Positions 1 through 11,943 of a stretch of DNA of 64,000 bases are shown one piece after another. How positions within the stretch are numbered: position 1 is the first letter of the stretch; each line of letters opens with the position of its first letter. Both the position numbers and the translations under genes were made by a program. Origin of the DNA: Costus lasius (taxonomy: Eukaryota; Streptophyta; Magnoliopsida; Zingiberales; Costaceae). The notes under the pieces were generated by a model, which was given only the letters and a program-made list of their open reading frames with translations, had not been told where the DNA came from and searched no databases. Where the stretch lies: NCBI GenBank assembly GCA_027563935.2, contig CM050454.1:6848001-6912000 (forward strand), read 5' to 3'.

Positions 1-2400
1 CAAAAACAAAAAAAATTGATCTGATTGTCAAAAACACATCATATCATATGACAGAGAAGTCATTCTGCAAGTCTAGTCAGTACACTGCAGATCAGACTAC
101 TTTATGGCAGACATGCTTTTCTGACAGTAATCCTTCTTCTTCGTGTTTTTTGTCTACCACCTCTGTCCTGTTACCAGAATACGGTCACAGTAACTAAATT
201 ACTGAGGTATACATGTAGGCATCAAATCTAATCTCTTCTTAGCGCGCAGTTTGATTGCAGATTTTTGTCCTGTGAATTTGTAAATGTTTGTTCATTAAAA
301 TCCGTATACTAATTAGTCATTAACTAGTTATGGTGGATAACGAATTGATCCCCATTTGTATTATAAATAACTCATATACTGAGTTCTTATGTGTAAATTT
401 ACAAATCGACTCTCAACCATTATAACGTGTTGAGTAATATAATAAGATACCTAAACAAAAATTAAAATAATTCTAGATTTTTTACATAATTTTAGCATTA
501 ATTATTAAGGACTTATACTCAGATAATTTGAGTTTAATTGGCATTGTTATGCACAAATGATCAAAGGGCAAATTATTTGAAACCTTTGGTTTTAATCTCG
601 AAAAGCTTCAAGACCCTAATATTCTAGTGTTTTAAAGATTTTAGGATGTATTTAAGGAAAAAAGCTTTTAAACAAGGTCCTCCCTTAAGTTGACTTAAGT
701 GGCCCCCTTTAGATTCGTTTTCACGAATCTTAAAGAACATCTAAAATACATCGTCTCCATCTCTGCTGATGGCGTCCAATCTCCATTTTCAAGACCAGTA
801 TCAGGATTGGCCAAGAAGAAGAAAAGACAGCCAATTCGTGACCAATAGGTAAGATGACTTTGCTGGAGATTATGAAACTGAATCGTGTAAACTTCATAAA
901 ACTGTGTCTAAATCAATAGAAAATACATACTATGAAATGCAACAAAAGCATGTTTACATTTTCAAGACCAGTATTAGGATTGGCCTCTGGACAAAATCAT
1001 GCTCAAACATATAATTCCAATCACAAGCCAAAGACAATGGAAATTTTGCTTGTCACTAGGCACCAGCAATTCGTCAATGAACATCAAAACTTTACACAAG
1101 CTCTTTTGCATCCATAATTCCTTGCAATACCGATTGTGTTGCCAAGCATCAAGATTTAATGTTATTCTTGCTTCTAAATCCTAACATTAGCTCAGTTTGC
1201 ATACTTGGGAAGTATTTTAAGCAAAAGAAACACAATGGCAATCATTTGCAACAATAGATTACTGCAAATGAACATGACAAAACAATAGGTTGGTACCTTT
1301 GACCACATCTATCCTTACATGATGTTGTATAAACACAAACAGAACATAAGATCAATAGAACAATGTAATACCAACAGTTAGAGCTAAGAATTTTAAAAAA
1401 CAAAGCTACTAGACTAACAAACACAAGCACATGCATTAAGAAATTCTCGGTCACAAATTCAACTAGCGGCCAGTCGACCTTCCCTTTACAATCGTCATTA
1501 TTACATTTAACAGAAGCAACCATTACTTCAAATGCAGCGCCAGAAAGATGTAGAAAATGGAAAGTCGAAGCTGAAATTTCCAAACATTTCCAGCCATGCA
1601 ACATCCTTTCATACACACAAGGATATTATTCCATAATCAAAGATTCAAACACTTGATTCAAGAGAGGATCTCTAATTGGTTCATGCGGCACATTCACACT
1701 GTGCAAGGCCTATTAGTAGAATTAATTGTATCATTGCTATGAACAAGAAATAGAGATTGGATTCACCACTTCTGTTCTTCTTGTCCCTTGATGGTGTCAG
1801 AGCTGCAGGCTCCCTTCTATTGTTTGCAATGAAGAGGGCTGAAGAGGGCACGGCCTTTCCTCTGGAACGAAGACAGCATGTGCGAGTTCTTCTTCCTCTT
1901 TAACGACTCTGTGCTTCTGAGGATGATCAACACGCTTGGCCAGAGAAGGATTACATTCAAGTAATTCTTACATGAACCAACTCCGCTCTCAACAAATCCT
2001 TGCTCCCAACGATCATTGGCCTTGACGCATCTCCTGTAGTTTTGGTATGTGCTCGCTTGAGTCTTCACACATCACTTCCTTGATTCACTGTTACAACTTA
2101 AAGCTCCACCTCAAGCTGTTCCCCAAGGTGAAAATATATCCATGTACACGCAATTGATCAAGACCAGTTACAAATGATCTAAAGGCTATTGGGCATTCAC
2201 TCTCCATCTAGACCTGCTTATGCATGTTCTAGCATGCCCAAGATAAGCTTATGCTACTTTCATTTCTTCAATTAGCAATCATATTGATGACTTCAACCTC
2301 AAGGAGGTTTGTGGTATGTTATCCTGCAGCAACTTCAATGACTGAACACCTCTGAAACACCTTGTTCTTCAAACTCCATCTATAAATGTGATTAGGTGCA
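1..2400. other. intergenic sequence with weak exon-like pieces
   Basis: AT-rich sequence with no convincing gene. On the minus strand a 62-base piece (1972-2033) is bounded by an acceptor-like CAG and a good donor GTAAGA and reads RCVKANDRWEQGFVESGVGS in one phase. Just downstream another open stretch reads HPQKHRVVKEEEELAHAVFV. I could not join these into a gene or recognise a family, so they are noted only as possible exon relics. A 29-bp segment near 784 is repeated with one mismatch near 957. Confidence 0.3.
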
Positions 2401-2419
2401 AGTAGGTGTTCCATTTTAG

Positions 2420-3480
2420 ACAAAAAGGCCAATGGATCTATCCAATGACACAAAGCTTGTCTTGTTGCCAATCTTTTGTGACTACCTAGCATCAATTTCA
2501 CCAACACTTTTAGTCCATTCATCAAGATTACTACCTAGCATCAATCTGCTCTCAGTTACCTTCAAATGGAATTGGAAGAAATATAACTTAATGTTTCTAA
2601 TGCCTTCCCCCATGGCTGCCTTCACAAAACGATATATATACAACCACGCATTTAGCCTTGCTCATCCTCAGTTTCGCTCTTGTATAAGCCACTTGCAAAG
2701 TTCCTTGTATGGTTTTCGTCAAACATGTCATGCTTGGTTTCATCACCTCAATGATTGTTCACAAACTCACAGGTAGCTAACATCGACACCTCAATATTTT
2801 ATCAATGCAAAAACTCTCCATGTGCATTCTTAATTATGTGGATGACATTCTAGGCCATCAAGCATCTTCCTCATTTTACTAGTTGCCTCCTTATTCAATG
2901 CAAGTATATGTAGAGTCTGAAAAGCACTAGAACGGACAGTGTTACATCATCCTCTATAGAGAACTTCATCATGTTGCTACAACCGTCCCTTTACAAAAGG
3001 ATTGTCGAGGTACTATAATATGCTACCATCACTTGACCAAATATTACTTTGTTGACCAAACTTGCTAGTTCTTGCATTCCCCACCACATACATTCGGTTG
3101 TTGTCAAGCGAATTTTATGTTATTCAAAGGCACTATTCTCGCAATCTACTTATGCAATGATAATCATCTTGCACCGTACACGCATTAAGTTATGATGAGT
3201 CAGTAATATGGTTCTCTAGGAGACTATCATTTCACTAGCATATTTGCCATTCTTTTTGTCAATAAGAACCCTTTTTCTGAGCTTCCAAATAACTCGCCAT
3301 TTCGGATAATGGCTTGTTCAGTTTCACATTGTCATAACAAATGTGGGAAAACATGACTTTCACTTTGTTCTTCAATGTGTTTTGACCCAACAACTCTGGA
3401 TCTCCTTTTTGTTTCTACTAAAGATCAATTGGTTGAAATTTTTCACCAAGCCATTTCCTAGGACAGTCTTCAATTGTAGT
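2420..3480 (+). mobile_element. degenerate Ty1/copia pol remnant (RT to RNase H)
   Basis: Scattered copia reverse transcriptase and RNase H motifs occur in the right order on the plus strand but in different frames. They are SLYGFRQTCHAWFHHLN (about 2690-2745), NYVDDILG with the catalytic YVDD at 2835-2846, a piece reading TIT-stop-PNIT followed by VVVKRILCY (about 3020-3125), and finally LTQQLW and FFTKPF (about 3360-3460), the usual copia C-terminus. Many frameshifts and stops separate them. No LTR, integrase or gag is visible, so this is an old internal fragment. Confidence 0.8.
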
Positions 3481-4811
3481 GCTATAAACTCAACACCAGG
3501 GCATAATGTAAAACAACGATATATTCCGTGCATTTCAGTGTATGTGTACCCTATTCCATATTACTGACAGGATTTTCTGATCCGATTACATGGAGTATTC
3601 ACACTGTTCAGTATCCGTAGATACTAGATAGACTCAATTCTGTGGTCGTTGTAAGGAACAGGAAAATAAAGATGAATTTGACGCCCATTTCTGTAATCTG
3701 TTTCTTCAAGAAAAAGGCAGGTCGGAACGCACGAACAATAATTAGGGGCAAATTCATACTTGAGCATGTCATAGGAAAAGGTGAAAACAGGATGGAGACA
3801 ACAAGCGATGATGAATTAAACTATCCATAACGCTAACCCTAGACAGATATGTCTTTTCTTTCTTCCTTTTCGATCGGAAATAGATATAACTTCAAGAACA
3901 AAGAAAAAACCAGCACACCATATTGAGCGATCCCATCATATCCGTATACCAAGTTACCAACCAAATCGTAGGCACGAATAAGGGAAGCGGCCGCCCGCCC
4001 GTCCATCTCCTCCTACTCCCCCGCTCTGCTTCGTATTGCCTGGCTCCATCCTGTCTGCCTTCCATGAATTTGTCGAGGCGATCGAAAGGGAAGAAGGCGG
4101 TACGCAAACGACAAATGCTATCGCAGAACGGGATCTGGCGGCGCCGGATCCCGGCGCAGTTTCGTCATCGGAGGAGGCGGAGGAAGGAAGGGCTGCGGCC
4201 TCTCGGCTTTCGCCATGGCAGGGGCGGGCAAAGGTCGAACGGGGGTTTTTATTGTGAGAGAACAAAATCTACGAAACTATAAATAAAAAAGAGCGAGGTA
4301 GCAATTAATTAAACCTTCTACCTTATCCACCTTTTCTTTCCTCTCTTCTCGAGAGATGCGGTGCAAGTTTCCGTCTAATTGTGGTTTTAAACTTCCAATA
4401 AAAGTTCTTCAATTTGATCAAGATATGGATGTACGGTGGGATTTGAATACGAGCTGTTCAATGGTTGGATAAGATCCTTACGCGTTTGTTTCTGACGTGC
4501 CGCTGTACGAGGTCAATCATTTAACGCGTGGCTACTGTCGGTTGTATTTAGGGAAAATTGCCGTTGTTCGTTCTTTTTCTATTTGTTTGTTTTATTAGTA
4601 TCAATGATTTATGCGCTTTAAGATTTGTGCAAAATATTTGCTGGTTCGGGTCCCGGGTACCGCGTATTGGACCAGGGCATCAGATTTTCCGTTCGGCATC
4701 CCGACTCTTTTTATTGTGCGGAGATGAAAGCGGAGACGGAAGAGGCATGGCATTATCATAAACAAAGATTCGAGAGGGTACGCCCGCAAAACTGCTCACC
4801 TCGCGATCGCG
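3481..4811. other. intergenic, CpG-rich block near 3.95-4.26 kb
   Basis: The first half is AT-rich and featureless. From about 3,950 to 4,260 the sequence turns GC- and CpG-rich, like a plant promoter or 5' exon. Open frames run on both strands, including a minus-strand frame with PFDRLDKFMEGRQDGARQY. No splice-supported model can be built, so I call it a possible promoter or first exon without a known product. Confidence 0.3.
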
Positions 4812-4924
4812 ATGGCGATGGCGATGGCGACGCATCTCCCTTGTCCTCAGTTAACTCGCCAATTCCTCCCCTTCCACATTGCTGCAGTGCGCGCACCAAA
4901 GAGAAGGAAGGGGACCGCCAGCCC
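4812..4924 (+). CDS. possible first exon of a plastid-targeted protein, split by the Tekay insertion
   Basis: A frame begins MAMAMATHLPCPQLTRQF at an ATG in a GCGATGGCG repeat typical of plant start regions. It is rich in Ala, Thr, Arg and Pro with no acidic residues, like a chloroplast transit peptide. It is cut at 4924 by the retrotransposon array. If one AGCCC copy and the array are removed, the same frame continues from 20743 (PAVGSRLLTPPRGRSHVG) to a TGA at 20819-20821. The downstream exons are not identified and the product is unknown. The open frame could be chance in GC-rich sequence. Confidence 0.35.
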
Positions 4925-7002
4925 TATTATGCCCATGACACTAGACGACAAAGGGGCATTGTCAACTGAATAAAATATTAATAGTTAAATCTAACTAATG
5001 TGATTGACGGGATTCGTCAATGCTACCGTGATTGGAACCCATTCCCCTTTGTTTCCTTACTATGCGCCCGTGATTAGCCGCGTGAGCCATGCTATTTCTC
5101 CCCTCCGCCTCCGCTCGTCTCCTTCACTGAGCGAACGCCGCTGCTGCCATTCGACCCAGCCTCCCTTCTCTTTGTGAACCTCCACCTGCTTACGACGCCA
5201 CTGCCCCGACGAGCTCCATCGCCGGCGACGACGAGATCTGAACCGGCGACGAAGCTCCTTTCCCTCTTTCACGCGTGCGGTGACGGGTGTGGCCGGGAAA
5301 CCCTAAAGCCGACGCAATCCTCGTCTCCGACGACGTTGGAGGACTTCCCTACCTGCGGCGAAAGTTTCTGCCTCCTTCCGAAGCGTTTCCGGCGTCTTCG
5401 TCTCCTGCGCCGGCGAGTTGCGCGAACGGCGCCGCTAACTTCGAACGCAGATCTCCGGCGACCCTGATCCCCTTTCGCGAAACGGGCTGTACGACCGAAC
5501 TCCTCTCGGCGTTGGCTTCATTCTGCCTACCGGAAAGCTCCGATCTGACCACCGGAGTTACTGTTCCGGCGATCACTGTAGCGGTGACGCTACTGTTCCA
5601 GCGAACCTAGAAGTTCGTGTCGACGCGTATATTGGGTTGGTTCTTGCGTCCTCCATCGTCACTAGGTGTTATTCGTTCACACAAGGCTGCGAACTCGGTT
5701 AGTACCCGTACCCGCCTTTATACGTATACAAACGCATGCGTAAACATAAACTTGGACCTGTATATCTGACAAACCTGATTAAATGATTATACTTGGACAT
5801 GACTACCTAATACTGACTCTTATAAGTAGATTAGCATAATATGAGAACTTACACCTGATTTACCTGTTAGGACCTGTTGACTAATCGCGTGATATCGGGT
5901 TGGTTCTGTTTTACTGTACGTCTGCATCTGAAGTAGGGATTCTACCTCCGTTCTTTGTTACGGTGCCAACCGCATGTGTAGTTAGCGGCACCTCCCCTAT
6001 TGCTTATTATCACTGTTGATTACTGTTCTAACTCCCGTTCTGCTCTGCGTACATTCTTGTTGACATAAACTGTTGCATGAAACACGGTATGAGTATTTTT
6101 GTTCTTGCATGTTTATTGGTAGATGGTAGGTGGTATGAGTTCTGTATATGTACATTGAGGATTGACTGTCTAGCGATAGACATGTTAGTATACCTCAGAT
6201 ACTGCCTGTGAGATTTCTGTCGAGACGCTGTATGATCGTCTCTGACCGAGAGAGTCCGATGTTATGGGCTTGAGGTCTGTTATCAGCCCAATAAGGGGTT
6301 GTACTGAGTGTAGGACGCTATACTAGCGGGCTGTCGACGGACAGTCATCTCTACTGTTCGGGGAGCCATCAGTAGGGACCACTCTATTTTATAGAGTTGC
6401 GGGTCGTGGACCACTGCTGTACCAGCTCCCAGTTTTTATCTGTGTATGAGGATATATATATATATATTGATATGTATATTGAGATTTGATTATACTCTAT
6501 ATGGTCATATAGAGTCTTGGTTGTATTCTGGTAATTCCTTGTATCTGATCATGCACCATATACATTGTAATATCCCTACTTAGCCTCCGGCTAACCCCCT
6601 TTGGTTTGCCTCCAGGTTCAGGCGCGGCTCCACCTGGAGCAGAGTACATAGTTAGTAGTTTGACCACCAGTCTGGGTGGGTTGTGATGCATTTTGGTCTG
6701 TTGTTATTTTATGTTATGTTGTTGGACTCCGTTGACCGCTGCGCCGATCATGTTATCTGTTGGTTTGTCGACCGCTGCGCCGGTCCTGTTGTTGTTATTT
6801 TTGTTAACCGCAGCGCCGGTCTATATTTCTTGTCTGTCGGTGTTGTGTTATGGATATTTAAGGCTGGGCTGGCCTCTGGTTAGGCTATTTTATTCAATCT
6901 GTACCTTTCGGTTGTCAGGATTGATTTGACAGGTACAGTGTTGTGCGTCCCGAGGTCCGGGATTCCTGGCGTGGGATCCAGGTGGATTTTCGGGGCGTAA
7001 CA
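4925..7002 (+). repeat. Tekay array LTR 1
   Basis: About 2,078 bp. Its first bases read TATTATGCCC where the other two LTRs have TGTTACGCCC, two transitions that damage the TG terminus. It contains a GC-rich block (about 5,090-5,600), an AT microsatellite near 6,450, and three 36-bp-spaced copies of a GACCGCTGCGCCGGTC-like hairpin motif at 6734, 6770 and 6806. It ends GGGGCGTAACA. Confidence 0.92.
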
Positions 7003-7006
7003 ATTA

Positions 7007-7024
7007 TGGTATCAAAGGTTAGGT
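7007..7024 (+). promoter_or_regulatory. primer binding site, internal 1
   Basis: TGGTATCAAAGGTTAGG starts four bases after the end of LTR 1. It matches the usual plant gypsy/copia primer site complementary to the 3' end of initiator tRNA-Met (TGGTATCAGAGC), with one change in the core. Confidence 0.85.
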
Positions 7025-7163
7025 TCAGGATCTTACATGGGACATAAGGACTTAGGATAAAACCTTAGGATTTAAGATCGCGTCAGTGTTAATCGCATTT
7101 GATTATGATAATCTGTGATTTTCATTAACGTAACCATTTGTTGTTGTTGGTGCGTTACAGCAA

Positions 7164-10100
7164 ATGACACCAAAGAAAAGTTTCCGTCTTGGACGAGTGG
7201 CGGGATTAGCTCGAGAAGCATTGAGTGCGCTACTCAGTTGGATGCGTAAAGCGTCAGGTTCTGGCAGTGAGAGAAGGGAAGAACCTTCTGTAGCTGCCCC
7301 ACGTATTCAATACGACGACGATGTTAGTGAAGTGGGAAGTAGACGACATGCACCAGAACCTCCGGTCCAAGAACCTCCACGGCGTAGAGCGCGTGAAACT
7401 CCCTTGACTGCAGCATTGGAGTTAGCGTCTCGCTTTACCACCATGGGGGAACGACGATTTGGAGTATTTTCTGAAAAACCAGACCCGTGGGAAGCCACAA
7501 ATTAGTTGGAGAGTGTCACAGACACACTGAATTTATTGGGGTGCCCTAATGACCAACGGGTGAAATTGGCGGTTTATTTCTTCAAGGGTGACGCAAAGGC
7601 GTGGTTTGCAGGGCTTGAGCAGACTATTGGAGCAGCCCGCTATGATTGGGACATCTTCTGTGGAGCCTTCCATACCGAGTATTTTCCTAGGACTTTTCGG
7701 GAGACGCTGCGTCAAGAGTATGTGAATGTGGAACAGAATGGGCGGTCTGTCGATGAATACTTAGCGGATTTCCAGCGGTTGTCGGCAATGTTCCCTACTG
7801 TGACCCCTACAGTTGAGGATAAGTCGGAATAGTTTATTCGTGGACTGGACCCTGAAATTTCACGAGGGACCAACTCAACTCCTCTTGAGGACTTTTCAGC
7901 TGTGGTCGCTATGGCGCGCAGAACTGAGCAGCGCGAAAAGGCTATTGAACAGAAGCAGCGCAAGGGCAAAGCAACCGCCTCGAGTCATTCTAGGGAGTCT
8001 GGGTTTTCTGCCAGCCAGAGTCCACCTGTACAGCGTTCTAGTGCTCGTTCGATCCAGCCGGGTCGGAAATCATGGGCCCCAGGGTCCATGTCTGCTCGTT
8101 CTTTCCAATCGCCTCCGCCAAGTGTTGGATCTTCTCCGGACACGAGGGTCTGCTATCAGTGTGGGGAGGTGGGCCATATTTCCCGGCACTGCCCACTTCA
8201 GTATATTCAGTGCCACTACTGTCATGAGATGGGCCACTACAAAAACCACTGTCCAAATAGGGGCAAGCAGCCTCAGGTTGCCCCTAGTACACAGAGATCT
8301 GCTCCACCTGCTCGACGAGGACAGCATAAACCTCCTCGCCGTGGTCACACTGCACCGACTCCCCAGGGCAGACCGCAGCAGACACCCACGACGGGCCAGA
8401 CTTATGCGCTGACTGAGTAGGATGCACAGCGAGAGACAGGCAACGTCATGCGAGGTATCATTTCAGTATTCGGTACACCTGCATGTTTATTGATAGATAC
8501 TGGTAGCTCGCACTCCTTTATTTCGTATGCGTATATGAAAAAGTTGGAATTAGAACCAGTTTTCTCTCAACATGATTTGACGGTATCTGTACCCTCTGGG
8601 GGTACGTTACGATCGTACTTAGAGGTACAACAGTGCCCTATGAGTTTCAACGGATTGATTATATACTCGGATCTGATGTTACTGGAATTCTCAGATTTCG
8701 AGATTATTCCTGGAATGAATTGGCTACCCTATAACCGTGTAGTGGTTGATTGCGATGACTGCACAGTGGTATTCAAAGGTCATGATTATATGACATACAC
8801 ATTTTCTGGAGTATCTAGTCAGATTGCTCCTATAATTTCTACTATGCAAGCCAGGAGGTTACTTAGTAGCGGATGTCATGGTTATCTTATGTCTATTGTT
8901 GATACAGAGGATCAGACCCCGATTCCTGTCGAACGTGTGCCGGTTGTTAGGAAATTTCTTGATGTATTTCCTGAGGACTTACCTGGAATGACACCCAACA
9001 AGGCCGTAGACTTTGCTATTGATCTCCAGCCTGGTACGGCGCCTATCTCCAAAGCACCGTATCGGATGGCGCCCCGTGAGCTTGAGGAGTTGAAAGTCCA
9101 ATTACAGGAGCTTCTTGATAAGGGGTTTATCAGACCCAGCGCATCTCCCTGAGGTGCTCCTGTTCTATTTATGAAGAAAAAGGACGGTTCATTTCGGCTG
9201 TGTGTGGACTACAGACAGTTGAATGCAGTTACAGTAAAGAATAAGTACCCTATACCAAGGATTGATGACTTATTTGACCAGCTCAAGGGTACTTCTATCT
9301 ACTCCAAAATTGACTTGAGATCGGGATATCACCAGTTAAGAATTCGTGGAGAAGACGTGTCGAAGACTGCCTTTCGAACACGTTATGGGCATTACGAGTT
9401 TCTCGTTATGCCCTTCGGTTTGACAAATGCTCCAGCGGCTTTTATGGACATGATCAATCGCGTGTTCATCAATTATCTTGATCAATTTATTGTGTTTTTT
9501 ATTGATGACATATTGATATATTCTCGGAGCAGGGCTGAGCACAAGAGACATCTTCGGCTTGTGCTGGAGACCCTTAGAAGAGAGTAACTGTATGCTAAGT
9601 ACAGCAAGTGTGCTTTTTGGCTAAGTGAAGTTACCTTCTTAGGGCATGTGATTTCCGGTGAAGGTGTGGCAGTTGATCCTGAAAAGATTAAAGCTGTTGT
9701 AGAATGGGAAAGTCCGAAGACTGTGGTAGAAGTTCGGAGCTTTCTCGGATTAGCTGGATATTATCGAAAATTTGTAGAGGGGTTTTCTAAAATTGCCGGT
9801 CCACTTACAAATTTGACAAAGAGAGAGGTTAAATTCTGTTGGGATGAAAATTGTGAAAATAGTTTTATGAAATTAAAACAAAGACTGGTCAGTGCCCCTA
9901 TCTTAGTACTTCCGACTGGTGACGAGGGGTATACAGTATACACAGATGCCTCTTTCTAAGGCTTAGGTGTTGTATTGATGCAGTATGGTAAAGTGATAGC
10001 GTATGCCTCCCGTCAACTTAAAGAGCATGAAAAGAACTACCCGGTACATGATTTGGAATTAGCTGCGGTGGTATTCGCCCTTAAGATTTGGCGACATTAT

Positions 10101-11837
10101 TTATACGGAGTTACATTTGAGATATTTACGGATCATCAAAGCCTGAAATATTTATTTTCACATAAGGAACTGAATATGAGACAGCGTAGATAGGTGGAGT
10201 TCCTTAAAGATTATGATTATACAATTAATTACCACCCGGGCAAAGCTAATGTGGTAGTAGATGCACTAAGTAGGAAGACTGCAGGGGTGTTAGCTCACTT
10301 GCAAGTAACGCCGACTGAATTAGCACAACAGATGACAGATCTATGTATTGAGATTGTGTGCCCCACTGAGCATGGTTGTTTGGCCGTGATGATGGCACAG
10401 TCCCCTATGGTGCAGAAGATTATTGAGGCGCAACTAAATGATTGGTACCTGCAGTCTATCATCGCAAAGGGCAAGAGAGAAGAATTTACCCAGGATGATC
10501 AAGGAGTAATAAGGTGCTGGAATAGGTTATGTGCACCCGAGGTAGTTAAGGAAGAATTACTACCAGAAGCACACAAGTCGAGATTCGCGGTACATCCTGA
10601 TGCCACGAAAATGTATAATGACCTTCGAAAGTCTTATTGGTGGGAAGGCATGAAGAGAGATGTGGCAGAGTATGTCGGACGATGTCTGGTATGTCAACAA
10701 GTGAAAATTGAGCATAAGAAACCTTCTGGGCTCTTACAGAGTATTCATATTCCGGAGTGGAAGTGGGAACATATTACCATGGACTTCGTGACGGATCTTC
10801 CTAGGTCGCGTACAAGCCATGACTCGGTTTGGGTAGTCGTTGACCGCTTGACCAAGTCTGCCCATTTCCTCCCTATCAGAAAGAATTACTCCATGGACAA
10901 GCTGGCAAGGCTTTACTGTCAGGAGATTCTACGGCTACATGGAGTTCCTGCCAGTATTATTTCTGATAGAGACCCACGATTTACATCTCAATTCTGGGTT
11001 AGTTTACAGAAGGCTTTGGGAACTGAACTGCGGTTCAGTACGGCTTATCACCCGCAGACTGATGGACAGTCTGAGAGGACCATTCAGACCTTAGAGGACA
11101 TACTTCGAGCCATCACTTTGGACTTCACGGATGGTTGGGAGTGCCATCTTCACTTAGTGGAATTTGCGTACAATAATAGTTATCATTCGACGATCCAGAT
11201 GGCACCTTTCGAGGCTTTGTACGGTAGGAAGTGTAGATCTCCGGTGCTATGGGACGAAGCAGGTGAAAGCCATGTGTTGGGACCGGCTATGTTAGCACTT
11301 GATGCCAAAAGAGTTCAGATTATTAAACGGAGATTATTAGCTGCCCAAAGTCGGCAAAAAAGTTACGCAGACAAAAGACGGCGGCCACTTGAATTTGATG
11401 TCGGTGACCACGTGTTCCTTCGGATTTCTCCGAAGAAGGGTACGATTAGATTCGGGTATGCTGGTAAGTTAGCCACGAGGTATATGGGTCCTTTCGAGAT
11501 ACTGGAGAGAGTTGGACTCGTCGCATACCGCTTAGCACTTCCACCAATGTACTCTTATATTCATCCGGTGTTCCATGTGTCCATGTTGCGTAAATACATC
11601 GCGGATCCATCTCATGTGTTGAGCCATGGTACGGTCCATGTCCAAGAAGATGCCACGTATACCGAGATGCCTGTAGAGATCTTAGAGCGCAAAGAGCACA
11701 AGCTGAGAAATAAGGTAATCAGCCTGATTAAAGTCAAATGGAAACATCACCTTGAGAGTGAGGCTACTTGAGAGTGCGAGGATGAATTTATGAAGAGACA
11801 TCCGGATCTATTTCCGGAGATGGAGTTAGACGAGTAA
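7164..11837 (+). pseudogene. gag-pol polyprotein, internal copy 1, eight in-frame stops
   Basis: One frame runs from the ATG at 7164 to a terminal TAA at 11835-11837 with no frameshift. Order: gag; two CCHC knuckles (CYQCGEVGHISRHC, CHYCHEMGHYKNHC, about 8150-8255); aspartic protease LIDTGSSHSFIS (about 8490); RT with FIDD (about 9495); RNase H; integrase with HHCC-like CLVC, MDFV and SDRDPRF, HPQTDGQSER; and a C-terminal chromodomain-like region. Eight stops interrupt it, at 7503, 7830, 8418, 9150, 9585, 9957, 10191 and 11769. Compared with copy 2 or the family consensus, each is explained by one G:C to A:T change. It cannot make a full polyprotein. Confidence 0.93.
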
Positions 11838-11929
11838 ATTTTGTACGAGTGAATGTCGTATTACTACTTTTGTAATTCTATTTAAGTACCGTTAATGAAA
11901 TTGTTTTGAATTTGGGGACCAAATTCTTT

Positions 11930-11943
11930 GAAGGTGGATGTAA
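11930..11943 (+). promoter_or_regulatory. polypurine tract before LTR 2
   Basis: The purine-rich GAAGGTGGATGTAA lies directly before the TGTTACGCCC start of the middle LTR. The same sequence precedes LTR 3 at 18651-18664. This is the expected plus-strand primer position. Confidence 0.75.
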
